From NCBI GenBank assembly GCA_017378975.1, contig JAFNXT010000310.1, positions 1 to 5,041 of the forward strand: DNA of 5,041 bases, given 5' to 3'. The stretch comes from Oscillospiraceae bacterium. Its GTDB lineage: Bacteria; Bacillota; Clostridia; Oscillospirales; Oscillospiraceae. Below, piece by piece: positions 1 to 4,947 of the stretch. The position numbers were made by a program, and so were the translations under genes. The notes below the pieces were generated by a model. The model was not told the DNA's origin. It searched no databases and saw only the letters and a list, made by a program, of their open reading frames with translations. Numbering within the stretch: position 1 is the stretch's first letter; every line of letters starts with the position of its first letter.

Positions 1-445
1 AACCTGTGTTGTGACCGAAGTAGAGCTGGGCCTCGGCACCGTAGTTGAGCATGGAGACTACCAGCGCCTTCATCTGACGAGAGTTGTTCCCGTTCAGGAT
101 GGATCTGGCATAGGCCTTGGCATTGTAGCCGCCGACGCTGGAGTAGGCATAGGAGCCGTCGGCCAGCTTGGCGTAGACCTTGAAGTACAGGGTATCGCCC
201 ATGTTGGCGGCGGGGATGCCTCTGGACTTGGTAAGATACACAGTACCGTTTGTGACATGACCGGGCACCAGAGCGGTGGCATCTTCGACGGTGGCGCTCT
301 GGTCCGTCATGGGCAGGATCATCAGACCCATCTCTACCACGGAAGTGGTGTCCTTCACGCTGTAATAGACATTGTAGATGATCTCATCTTCGAAGGACAA
401 TGTGGGATAGCTCAGGGACAGGCCCGGATCGGTGACCGTAATGGC
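1..445 (-). other. C-terminal exoprotein domain, partial
   Basis: Residues 1377-1524: SLSYPTLSFEDEIIYNVYYSV, VVEMGLMILP, a stretch around VPGHVTNGTVYLTKSRGIPA, LYFKVYAKLADGSYAYSSV, then MKALVVSMLNYGAEAQLYFG at the window edge. I recognise this Y-N-V-Y-Y-S-V ... A-K-A-Y-A ... L-N-Y-G-A-x-A-Q pattern as a terminal domain shared by unrelated exoproteins of gut Clostridia, which suggests a role in anchoring or display; that role is inference. The end of the domain and of the gene lie outside the window. Confidence 0.65.
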
Positions 446-3400
446 TTCGGTGGTATAGCTCAGGGACACACTGCCGTCCTTGTTCTGCACCAGTGTGAAG
501 GTGACTTCCACGCCGCCGGGGATCTTCATCTTCTCGGTAGCACCGGTGCTGGTGTGGTAGAAGGTGCCGGAGTCTGTCTCGATGTAGCTCTTGCTCATGA
601 ACCAGTTGATATTGTCGCTGGTCTTGACCGCGACATAGCTTTCGGTCAGGAAGGTGGCGGTCAGCTTGCCGTTCACGAACTTGTACTGACCCAGGTTCTG
701 CCAGTCTTCCTCGCAGGCGTAGTTGGCACCGTTGATGTAGCCAAACAGATAGAAGTCCACGAGGGTGCCGTCAGAGGCACCGCAGACCAGACAGTAGCCT
801 CCGGAATAGATATGACCGGTGGCGGGGATGGCCTCGGTGTAGCTGTCACCACACAGGGCGCAGGTGTAGGTCTTCTGGCCGTCGTCAGTACAGGTGGCGT
901 CGGCGGTCACCTCGCAGGTGTATTCGTGGGGACACTCGTAGGTGGTGTAGCTCACAGACATCGTACCGTCATCGTTCTTGACGATGGTGATGGTCACATC
1001 GACATTGCCGGGGATGAACAGCTTGTCAGGCTTGGCCAGAGTATTGCTGGCGTACATGGTGGCAGAGGTGGGCTCGCCCAGATAACCTTCGGTCATGTAC
1101 CATGTAGCCACTTCCGCGACATAGTCCACACCGGCCAGGACTTCCTTGATGCCGATGTAGCTGTCTTCTTCGAAGAAGACGGACAGCTTCCCGTTCACGA
1201 ACCGGTATTCGCCCAAGGTGGATGCGTCCTCTTCACAGCCGTAGTTGGCACCGTTGATGTAGCCGAACAGATAGTACTCCAAGGTAGTGCCGTCAGAGCA
1301 GCCACAGTTCAGGCAGTAACCGTTGGCGTATTGATGCCCGGTGGCAGGGAGCTTCTCGGAATAGTTGTAGCCGCAGTTATCACAGGTGTAGAAGATGCTG
1401 CCCGACGTGGTGCAGGTGGGAGAGATCTTACTGGTAGTGAAACTGTGTGCCAATACTTCGATGGATTCGGTGTAGCTGTGGTCGCAAATGGAGCAGGTAT
1501 ACTTCCGGGTGCCGGTGGCAGTGCAGGTGGGGGCCTTGGTCACTGTGACGGAATAGTCATGGAAGCAACCGGTACCGCACTTGTTGCACACGCCGGTGCT
1601 GGCGTAATCGTGACCGGTGGCGGGGGTGGTGTTACCGAGGTAGGAGTCACCGCAGGTGGAGCAGGTATAGGTGGTGAAGCCCTGGGCGGTACAGGTGGGG
1701 GCCGTTACTGTGGCGGTGTAGCTGTGGCCAAGGGGCGTGATGGACTCGGTGTAGCTCATACCGCAGATGGCGCAGGTATACTTGCGGGTGCCGGGGGTGG
1801 TGCAGGTGGCGGCCTGCGTCACCTTGTTGGAATAGTTATGGGAGCAACTGATGCCGCAGTTGGTACATACACCGTCGGTGGAATAGCTGTGACCGGTGGC
1901 AGGTGTGGTGAAGCCTATGTAGGAGTCACCGCAGGTGGCACAGGTGAAGGAGGTATAGCCCTGAGTGGTACAGGTCGGCTCCGTCAGCTGGCGATGGTAG
2001 TCATGGCCCAGCGGCGTGATGGTCTCGGTATAGGTGTGACCACAGGTGGCGCAGAGATACTCCCGGATGCCGTTGCTTGTACAGGTGGGCGATTGGGTCA
2101 CCTTGTAGGAGTAAGCGTGGGAACAGCCGGTGCCACACTTGGTACATACGCCGCTGCTGGAATAGCTGTGACCGGTGGCGGCAGTGGGGTCACCGGTGTA
2201 GGAGTTGGTACAAGTGGAGCAGGTGTAGGTGGTATAGCCCGGTGCGGTACAGGTGGGGGCAGTCACCTTGGCGCTGTAGCTGTGACCAAGTGAAGCGATG
2301 GTCTCGGTGTAGCTGTAGCCACAGGTGGCACAGGTATACTTACGGATGCCGGGGGAGGTACAGGTGACGGCCAGCGTCACCTTGCTGGAATAGTTATGGG
2401 CGCAGTCGATGCCACATCTGGTACATACGCCGGTGCTGGAATAGCTGTGGCCCAGCGCCTCGATGGTCTCGGTGTAGCTGTGGCCGCAGATGGAGCAATG
2501 ATGATCCCGGGTGCCGGTGCCAGTACAGGTGGCGGCTTTGGTCACCTCGCTGGAGTACTCGTGGGGACAGTTGGTGATGGCGTAGTCCAGTGTCAGGGTG
2601 CCGTTGTCGTTCACGGTCAGCGTGAAGGTGATCTCGGCTTTGCCGGGGACCAGCAGCTTTTCGGAGGCGTTGAGGACCAGCGTCGCGGGCGGTGCTTCGG
2701 TATAGCTTTGGCACAGGTACCAGTTGGCGTTGTCGCCGGTCTTCACGAACACATAGCTGTCGGAGGGGAAGGTGGCGGTGAGTTTGCCGTCCGTGAACTT
2801 GTACTGGCCCAAATTCGCACTGTCTTCTTCACAGCCGTAATTGGCACCGTTGATGTAGCCCACCAGATAATAGTCGACGGCGGCAGGATCGTAGCCGGAC
2901 CAGCTGCCGGTGGACAGGGTGTACAGATCCTTACCGTCGGTGGGGATCGTCAGGTCAGGGGTCTGAGAGGCCCCCTCGTTGGTGAAGATCACGTTGGTGG
3001 CCTCGTTGCTCAGCGTATAGCTGTAGATATTGGTGGTGCCGGACACCTTGGTCATGGCGTTGCCGGGCCAGGCATCGGTGACGGTAGCACTGCTGTTCCA
3101 TGCGTAGATGTAAGGGGCGGACCAGCCGGAGGTGTTCCTGAAGTAGATCACCCTTTCCGTGGGAGCACCCAGACGATAGATCTGCAGATCCTTCTGGGAG
3201 TTCTCAGCGGCATAGCAGGAGAAGAGGGAAGAGGTGGAATTATAACGCAGGTTGTTCCGGGTATTGGTGCCGCCGGCAGTGATGGAAGCCACGCCGGTGG
3301 TGCTGTCGATGGAGATGCTCCAGGAGCTGTTGTCCGACAGAGCGGCGTTGGTCTTCAGATAATTGGCGGAGGAGGAAGTGGCGGACAGATAGCCGGTCCC

Positions 3401-4573
3401 GGTGTTCAGACCGAAGGTGCCGCTGGCTGTGCCTTTTTCCAGCGTGAGGATCTGGACATCGGAGCCATAGGTGACGGTAGTACCGTCTTTGGTGACGGCG
3501 GCCTGACCGCGGTTGTTGGTCTTCTGCTCGGTCGACAGGGCAAACCCATAGTCCGCCGCCACGATGATGATCTGATCGCCGGCAGTCAGGGTGGTGGCGT
3601 CGGTGACCAGCGTGGCGGTCGGGGTCGTGGCGGTGCTGTCGCCATCTTCCCCGCCGGAGGGAGTCTGGAGGTCAGAGGGCAGGGGCTGACCGAACAGGTG
3701 CCACGCGTACTCGGGGTAGTCCACGAACACGTTCCGCACGCCGGTGATCGACTGGACAGCGTCGTTATGACCCATCTCCCAGGTGTCCACCGGGTCTTCT
3801 TCGATCCAGCGAAGGAGGATCTCCAGATCTTCGATCACACCCTCTTCGCCCCACAGCTTCTCGGTGTTGCCCCAGCGGGTGTATACGTACAGGAGGGTCC
3901 GGGCGCAGTCGCCACGGACGGAGATGCCGGGGTCATAGTAGCCGTCGCTCTCACCGTAGGCGGTGTTGTTCCGGGAGCTGTTCTCGTTGGGCACGGCAGG
4001 GCGAAGCTGCATCAGGTCACCTACGTCCTGACTGGCCGTGCCGATGCACTTGCTCTGGGGCCAGACGTGCTCCTGATTATAGGACTTGCCGCCGTCCCAA
4101 AGGCCGCCGACGATGGTGCCACGGTAGAGGGTGGACACGTAAGAAGGATCGCTGAGCATACAGTCGGTATAGTGGTAGAACTTCTTGCAGTCCAGAGCGG
4201 AGGAACCGCCGTATTTGGTGAAGGTGGTGTGTTTGGACACCATCAGGTCCTGCAGGGCATCATAAAGTTCGCTGTCCGGAGCGTCGGTGGCGGAGGTGCC
4301 GCCGGAGAGCTGGGACAGGTCATCGTATTCGATGCCATCGGTATAGTAGCTTTGGGCGTAGGTGGTCAGGAAGGTGCAGTCCTCTCCACGGGCGCCCCAG
4401 TTGAGGACGATATCACCTTCGGTGACGTAGACCACATCGGCGGCGGTGGTATAGCCGCTGGGCGTGGTGACGATCTCCACCGCTGAGGGGACCGCGCCCA
4501 CGGGCATCAGCAAGGTGAAGAGCAGACAGATGACGAGGATGAAGCTTATGAGCTTCCGGGATAGACGGTCCAT
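1..4573 (-). CDS. Giant secreted multidomain endonuclease I family protein, 3' end outside window
   Basis: An uninterrupted minus-strand frame runs 1524 codons from the ATG at 4573 to the window edge, with no stop, so the C-terminus is missing. The start is fixed by AGGAGGT six bases upstream and by a signal peptide beginning right at the Met: MDRLSRK, a hydrophobic core at residues 8-23, and a likely cut after A27 or A31. Domain order by residue: endonuclease I about 35-295; Gly/Asp/Thr linker 305-320; beta-rich module 320-469; CBM26-like 472-562; GYINGANY module 566-668; nine Cys-rich units 669-1093; second module 1098-1213; tenth Cys unit 1214-1267; third module 1272-1376; C-terminal domain 1377 onward. 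The protein should be exported and cut DNA or RNA outside the cell, possibly while held on starch or at the surface. Nuclease family membership is seen in the motifs; the biological role is inferred. No sorting signal or dockerin can be judged because the end is missing. The gene stands alone here, divergent from a tRNA operon. Confidence 0.96.
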   Translation of the reverse strand, partial: MDRLSRKLISFILVICLLFTLLMPVGAVPSAVEIVTTPSGYTTAADVVYVTEGDIVLNWGARGEDCTFLTTYAQSYYTDGIEYDDLSQLSGGTSATDAPDSELYDALQDLMVSKHTTFTKYGGSSALDCKKFYHYTDCMLSDPSYVSTLYRGTIVGGLWDGGKSYNQEHVWPQSKCIGTASQDVGDLMQLRPAVPNENSSRNNTAYGESDGYYDPGISVRGDCARTLLYVYTRWGNTEKLWGEEGVIEDLEILLRWIEEDPVDTWEMGHNDAVQSITGVRNVFVDYPEYAWHLFGQPLPSDLQTPSGGEDGDSTATTPTATLVTDATTLTAGDQIIIVAADYGFALSTEQKTNNRGQAAVTKDGTTVTYGSDVQILTLEKGTASGTFGLNTGTGYLSATSSSANYLKTNAALSDNSSWSISIDSTTGVASITAGGTNTRNNLRYNSTSSLFSCYAAENSQKDLQIYRLGAPTERVIYFRNTSGWSAPYIYAWNSSATVTDAWPGNAMTKVSGTTNIYSYTLSNEATNVIFTNEGASQTPDLTIPTDGKDLYTLSTGSWSGYDPAAVDYYLVGYINGANYGCEEDSANLGQYKFTDGKLTATFPSDSYVFVKTGDNANWYLCQSYTEAPPATLVLNASEKLLVPGKAEITFTLTVNDNGTLTLDYAITNCPHEYSSEVTKAATCTGTGTRDHHCSICGHSYTETIEALGHSYSSTGVCTRCGIDCAHNYSSKVTLAVTCTSPGIRKYTCATCGYSYTETIASLGHSYSAKVTAPTCTAPGYTTYTCSTCTNSYTGDPTAATGHSYSSSGVCTKCGTGCSHAYSYKVTQSPTCTSNGIREYLCATCGHTYTETITPLGHDYHRQLTEPTCTTQGYTSFTCATCGDSYIGFTTPATGHSYSTDGVCTNCGISCSHNYSNKVTQAATCTTPGTRKYTCAICGMSYTESITPLGHSYTATVTAPTCTAQGFTTYTCSTCGDSYLGNTTPATGHDYASTGVCNKCGTGCFHDYSVTVTKAPTCTATGTRKYTCSICDHSYTESIEVLAHSFTTSKISPTCTTSGSIFYTCDNCGYNYSEKLPATGHQYANGYCLNCGCSDGTTLEYYLFGYINGANYGCEEDASTLGEYRFVNGKLSVFFEEDSYIGIKEVLAGVDYVAEVATWYMTEGYLGEPTSATMYASNTLAKPDKLFIPGNVDVTITIVKNDDGTMSVSYTTYECPHEYTCEVTADATCTDDGQKTYTCALCGDSYTEAIPATGHIYSGGYCLVCGASDGTLVDFYLFGYINGANYACEEDWQNLGQYKFVNGKLTATFLTESYVAVKTSDNINWFMSKSYIETDSGTFYHTSTGATEKMKIPGGVEVTFTLVQNKDGSVSLSYTTEAITVTDPGLSLSYPTLSFEDEIIYNVYYSVKDTTSVVEMGLMILPMTDQSATVEDATALVPGHVTNGTVYLTKSRGIPAANMGDTLYFKVYAKLADGSYAYSSVGGYNAKAYARSILNGNNSRQMKALVVSMLNYGAEAQLYFGHNTG
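446..760 (-). repeat. GYINGANY module, copy 3 of 3
   Basis: Residues 1272-1376: FYLFGYINGANYACEED, GQYKFVNGKLTATF, SYVAVKTSDNINWFMSKSY, then KIPGGVEVTFTLVQNKDGSVSLSY. It is closer to copy 1 than to copy 2 in the middle (TSDNINW versus TGDNANW) and lacks the insert of copy 2. Unlike copies 1 and 2 it is not followed by a CPHEY unit but runs into the C-terminal domain. Confidence 0.82.
773..934 (-). repeat. Isolated tenth Cys-rich CxxC unit
   Basis: Residues 1214-1267: CPHEYTCEVTADATCT, YTCALCGDSYTEAI, PATGHIY, GGYCLVCGAS. It has the same TCT, CxxCG, TGH and CxxCG order as the array at residues 669-1093, but stands alone between GYINGANY modules 2 and 3. It is closest in layout to the solo first unit (CPHEY start, one TCT, one final CxxCG). 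Confidence 0.85.
935..1282 (-). repeat. GYINGANY module, copy 2 of 3
   Basis: Residues 1098-1213: YYLFGYINGANYGCEED, GEYRFVNGKLSVFF, SYIGIK, then an insert rich in Ala/Val (LAGVDYVAEVA, 1146-1156) before WYMTEGY, then LFIPGNVDVTITIVKNDDGTMSVSY. It is about ten residues longer than the other copies because of the insert. It is preceded by CGCSDGT and followed immediately by CPHEY. Confidence 0.82.
1283..2569 (-). repeat. Cys-rich CxxC repeat array, nine units, 93-residue dimer period
   Basis: Residues 669-1097. Each unit follows the pattern xTCTxxGxxxYTCxxCGxSY-TExIxxLGHSY. Every second unit has an added GVCxxCG knuckle and is followed by a C-x-H-x-Y segment. The first Cys of the TCT motif recurs at 738, 831, 924 and 1017, and in the partner unit at 775, 868, 961 and 1054, so both series have an exact 93-residue (279-base) period over four dimers. 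A leading solo unit has its TCT Cys at 683. Paired CxxC knuckles with nearby His suggest metal-binding knuckles or disulfide-stabilised beta hairpins. Unit 3 has CSTCT where others have CxxCG, and unit 8 has CDHSY and LAHSF. Repeats of this kind act as spacers in Firmicutes surface proteins; their exact role is not known to me. Confidence 0.9.
2570..2878 (-). repeat. GYINGANY module, copy 1 of 3
   Basis: Residues 566-668: YYLVGYINGANYGCEED, then GQYKFTDGKLTATF, SYVFVKTGDNANWYLCQSY, a variable stretch, LLVPGKAEITFTLTVNDNGTLTLDY. It sits directly after the CBM26-like module and directly before the first CPHEY Cys unit. The strand pattern and aromatic content suggest a beta-sandwich. I do not know a family name, and its ligand is unknown. 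Confidence 0.82.
2885..3160 (-). other. CBM26-like starch-binding module
   Basis: Residues about 472-563 start ERVIYFRNTSGWSAPYIYAW. They continue with the AWPGNAMTKVSG segment (501-512), strand IYSYTL, NVIFTNEG (527-534) and SQTPDL (536-541). This order of W484, Y488/Y490, W492, W502-P-G and the Q-T-P-D-L strand is characteristic of family 26 (and related family 25) carbohydrate-binding modules, which bind alpha-1,4-glucans through exposed aromatics. Length fits the family (about 85-95 residues). Starch or glycogen binding is inferred from the family. It could instead have drifted to another glycan. Confidence 0.8.
3167..3616 (-). other. Beta-rich accessory module between nuclease and CBM
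   Basis: Residues about 320-469 begin TLVTDATTLTAGDQIIIVA and end KDLQIYRLG. The segment includes NNRGQAAVT, a Gly-rich SGTFGLNTGTGYLSA strand pair, NTRNNLRYNS and FSCYA. I recognise this as a module seen in extracellular proteins of gut bacteria, often next to nuclease or other catalytic domains, but I cannot give it a secure family name. Its alternating hydrophobic pattern suggests a beta-trefoil or beta-sandwich ligand-binding fold; this is inference. It follows an acidic, Thr/Ser/Gly-rich linker (305-320). Confidence 0.6.
3689..4471 (-). other. Endonuclease I (His-Me finger) catalytic domain
   Basis: Residues about 35-295. The His-Me finger signature YNQEHVWPQS spans residues 165-174. 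E168 corresponds to the metal-ligand Glu and H169 to the general base in the EndA/Vvn/Bsn family. GDLMQLRPAVPNENSSRNN (185-203) matches the family's D-L-x-x-L-R-P...N-x-x-R-x-N block, and N198 aligns with the second metal ligand (N127 in Vvn). RGDCARTLLYVYTRW (220-234) and the segment 260-286 (EDPVDTW ... GVRNVFVDYP) are the conserved C-terminal helix and the N-x-F-V-D-x-P closing motif. All the hallmark residues I can check are present, so the domain should be catalytically competent. Members of this family are secreted or periplasmic, metal-dependent, non-specific nucleases. The segment 35-95 (VVYVTEGDIVLNWGARGE) is the N-terminal extension that I recall from related gut Firmicutes nucleases. 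Confidence 0.93.
4493..4573 (-). other. Signal peptide coding segment
   Basis: Residues 1-27 have a charged N-region (R3, R6, K7), an uninterrupted hydrophobic core (LISFILVICLLFTLLM) and a helix-breaking Pro-Val-Gly-Ala at 24-27. The signal peptidase I site could be after A27 (VGA) or A31 (PSA). No lipobox is seen: C16 lies inside the core, not after an L-x-G/A motif, so a lipoprotein is unlikely. Export through Sec is expected. Confidence 0.88.
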
Positions 4574-4579
4574 TTGGAT

Positions 4580-4586
4580 ACCTCCT
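4580..4586 (-). promoter_or_regulatory. Ribosome binding site of the nuclease gene
   Basis: Read on the minus strand this is AGGAGGT, a perfect anti-Shine-Dalgarno match, six bases (ATCCAA) before the ATG at 4573. It decides the start codon: the next in-frame Met is residue 23, inside the signal peptide core. Confidence 0.93.
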
Positions 4587-4605
4587 GTGGCGGTATTACA
4601 AATAC

Positions 4606-4634
4606 ATTATATATAAACGAATATCTGTTAGCAA
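4606..4634 (-). promoter_or_regulatory. Promoter of the nuclease gene
   Basis: On the minus strand, TTGCTA (4634-4629) and a perfect TATAAT (4611-4606) are separated by 17 bases, the optimal sigma-A spacing. The start of transcription should be near 4599, giving a short leader of about 25 bases that contains only the ribosome site. Just upstream lies a small inverted repeat, TTTTG-ggg-CAAAA (4638-4650), which could be an operator but is too short to claim. Confidence 0.75.
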
Positions 4635-4682
4635 GTGTTTTGGGGCAAAATGCTGTGATTTGGGAAGGGGAGAAGGCATCAG

Positions 4683-4706
4683 AAAAAAGATCAAAAAAAG
4701 AAAAAA
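4683..4706 (+). promoter_or_regulatory. A-tract, UP-element-like region before the tRNA promoter
   Basis: Three runs of A (4683-4688, 4693-4699, 4701-4706) lie directly upstream of the -35 box at 4713. The first two are about one helical turn apart. A-rich DNA in this position commonly raises stable-RNA promoter activity by contacting the RNA polymerase alpha subunit or by curvature. The role here is inferred from position and composition. Confidence 0.5.
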
Positions 4707-4712
4707 TAATGC

Positions 4713-4740
4713 TTGACATTTTGACTTCACGTGCTATAAT
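4713..4740 (+). promoter_or_regulatory. Strong promoter of the tRNA operon
   Basis: A perfect -35 TTGACA (4713-4718) and a perfect -10 TATAAT (4735-4740) are 16 bases apart. TGC directly before the -10 box makes an extended -10 (TGn). The predicted start is near 4747, leaving about 14 bases of 5' leader before tRNA-Thr. Both boxes match consensus exactly, as expected for stable RNA genes. Confidence 0.9.
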
Positions 4741-4760
4741 AAGCGTGTTCTGTTTGAGCC

Positions 4761-4836
4761 GCCGGTATAGCTCAGTTGGTAGAGCAACTGATTTGTAATC
4801 AGTAGGTCGGGGGTTCGAGTCCGTCTACCGGCTCCA
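4761..4836 (+). tRNA. tRNA-Thr (anticodon UGU)
   Basis: The 76-base cloverleaf has acceptor stem GCCGGTA/TACCGGC, discriminator T4833 and encoded CCA at 4834-4836. The D arm is GCTC-AGTTGGTA-GAGC. The anticodon arm is ACTGA-TTTGTAA-TCAGT with anticodon TGT at 4794-4796, reading Thr ACA and other ACN codons by wobble. The T loop is TTCGAGT. The T stem (GGGGG with CCGTC) has one G-G opposition at G4811/G4823, a mild oddity. It is the first gene of the tRNA operon. Confidence 0.96.
4816..4835 (+). repeat. Direct repeat, copy 1: 3' end of tRNA-Thr
   Basis: The last T-loop bases, T-stem 3' strand, acceptor 3' strand and CC of tRNA-Thr form a 20-base sequence (CGAGTCCG...CGGCTCC) that recurs exactly 90 bases downstream. 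Site-specific recombinases of integrative elements commonly use this tRNA segment as their attachment core. Confidence 0.85.
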
Positions 4837-4840
4837 TTCA

Positions 4841-4861
4841 GAGCTGAGAACATCAGGGCTC
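4841..4861 (+). other. Imperfect hairpin after tRNA-Thr
   Basis: GAG-CTGA, loop GAACA, TCAG, two unpaired G, then CTC: seven base pairs with a two-base bulge. It lies five bases after the tRNA CCA. It may mark the spacer for processing, but it has no T-run and is weak as evidence. Confidence 0.4.
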
Positions 4862-4870
4862 GCAAATCGA

Positions 4871-4893
4871 ACGACCAGTTCAAAACTGGTCGT
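4871..4893 (+). other. Perfect 10-bp hairpin in the tRNA spacer
   Basis: ACGACCAGTT, loop CAA, AACTGGTCGT: a perfect ten-pair stem with a three-base loop (or a 5-pair stem plus 7-base loop if the A-T pairs near the loop open). It is followed by CACCTCAAC, not by a T-run, so it is not a standard intrinsic terminator. It lies between the two copies of the tRNA-Thr 3' end. Candidate roles are RNA processing or transcript stability, or a residue of an inserted element. Confidence 0.6.
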
Positions 4894-4905
4894 CACCTCA
4901 ACTAA

Positions 4906-4925
4906 CGAGTCCGTCTACCGGCTCC
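4906..4925 (+). repeat. Direct repeat, copy 2: displaced tRNA-Thr 3' end
   Basis: An exact 20-base copy of 4816-4835 lies in the spacer before tRNA-Tyr with no tRNA body upstream: the expected 5' acceptor strand GCCGGTA is absent in the preceding 90 bases, and the T loop is broken (AACGAGT instead of TTCGAGT). After CC it reads G, so CCA is not preserved. The flanks stay loosely alike (ATTCAGA after copy 1, GATCAGA after copy 2). Best read as an attachment-site duplication or a fragment from tandem duplication of the tRNA. Confidence 0.8.
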
Positions 4926-4947
4926 GATCAGACAGACAATTGAATAT

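Noticed and set aside
94..282. 62-codon minus-strand frame
   Set aside because: Lies inside the nuclease gene in another frame, Pro/Ser/Thr-rich low complexity, no support.
11..2293. 760-codon plus-strand open frame
   Set aside because: It is the codon-register antisense of the nuclease gene. Its product is a Gly/Val/Ala-rich sequence with no recognisable domain, no ribosome site was seen, and the minus strand gives clear domains and repeats.
2077..2367. 96-codon plus-strand frame rich in Trp, Arg and Cys
   Set aside because: Out-of-frame shadow over the Cys-repeat DNA; its repeated composition simply mirrors the repeats.
1283..2569. CRISPR-like periodic DNA
   Set aside because: The periodicity is a 279-base in-frame protein repeat with diverged copies and no short identical repeats with unique spacers.
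2394..2714. 106-codon minus-strand frame
   Set aside because: Overlaps the nuclease gene in another frame, Arg/His-rich, no ribosome site or domain.
2396..4486. 696-codon plus-strand open frame
   Set aside because: Same antisense register as the frame at 11-2293; it ends at the TCA codon of Ser30 on the real gene. The opposite strand encodes the endonuclease I and CBM26 motifs.
4574..4798. 74-codon plus-strand frame
   Set aside because: It runs through both promoters and into tRNA-Thr, so it is a chance frame in an A/T-rich control region.
4871..4893. Rho-independent terminator after tRNA-Thr
   Set aside because: The stem is strong but no T-run follows on the plus strand, and the minus strand has only ATTT a few bases away. 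tRNA-Tyr follows without its own promoter, which argues for read-through.
4851..4925. A degenerate third tRNA between tRNA-Thr and tRNA-Tyr
   Set aside because: The 4871-4893 hairpin can be drawn as an anticodon-like arm with a TTCAAAA loop (CAA, Leu) and the 3' end copies tRNA-Thr. However, there is no D arm, no 5' acceptor strand, no intact T loop and no CCA.
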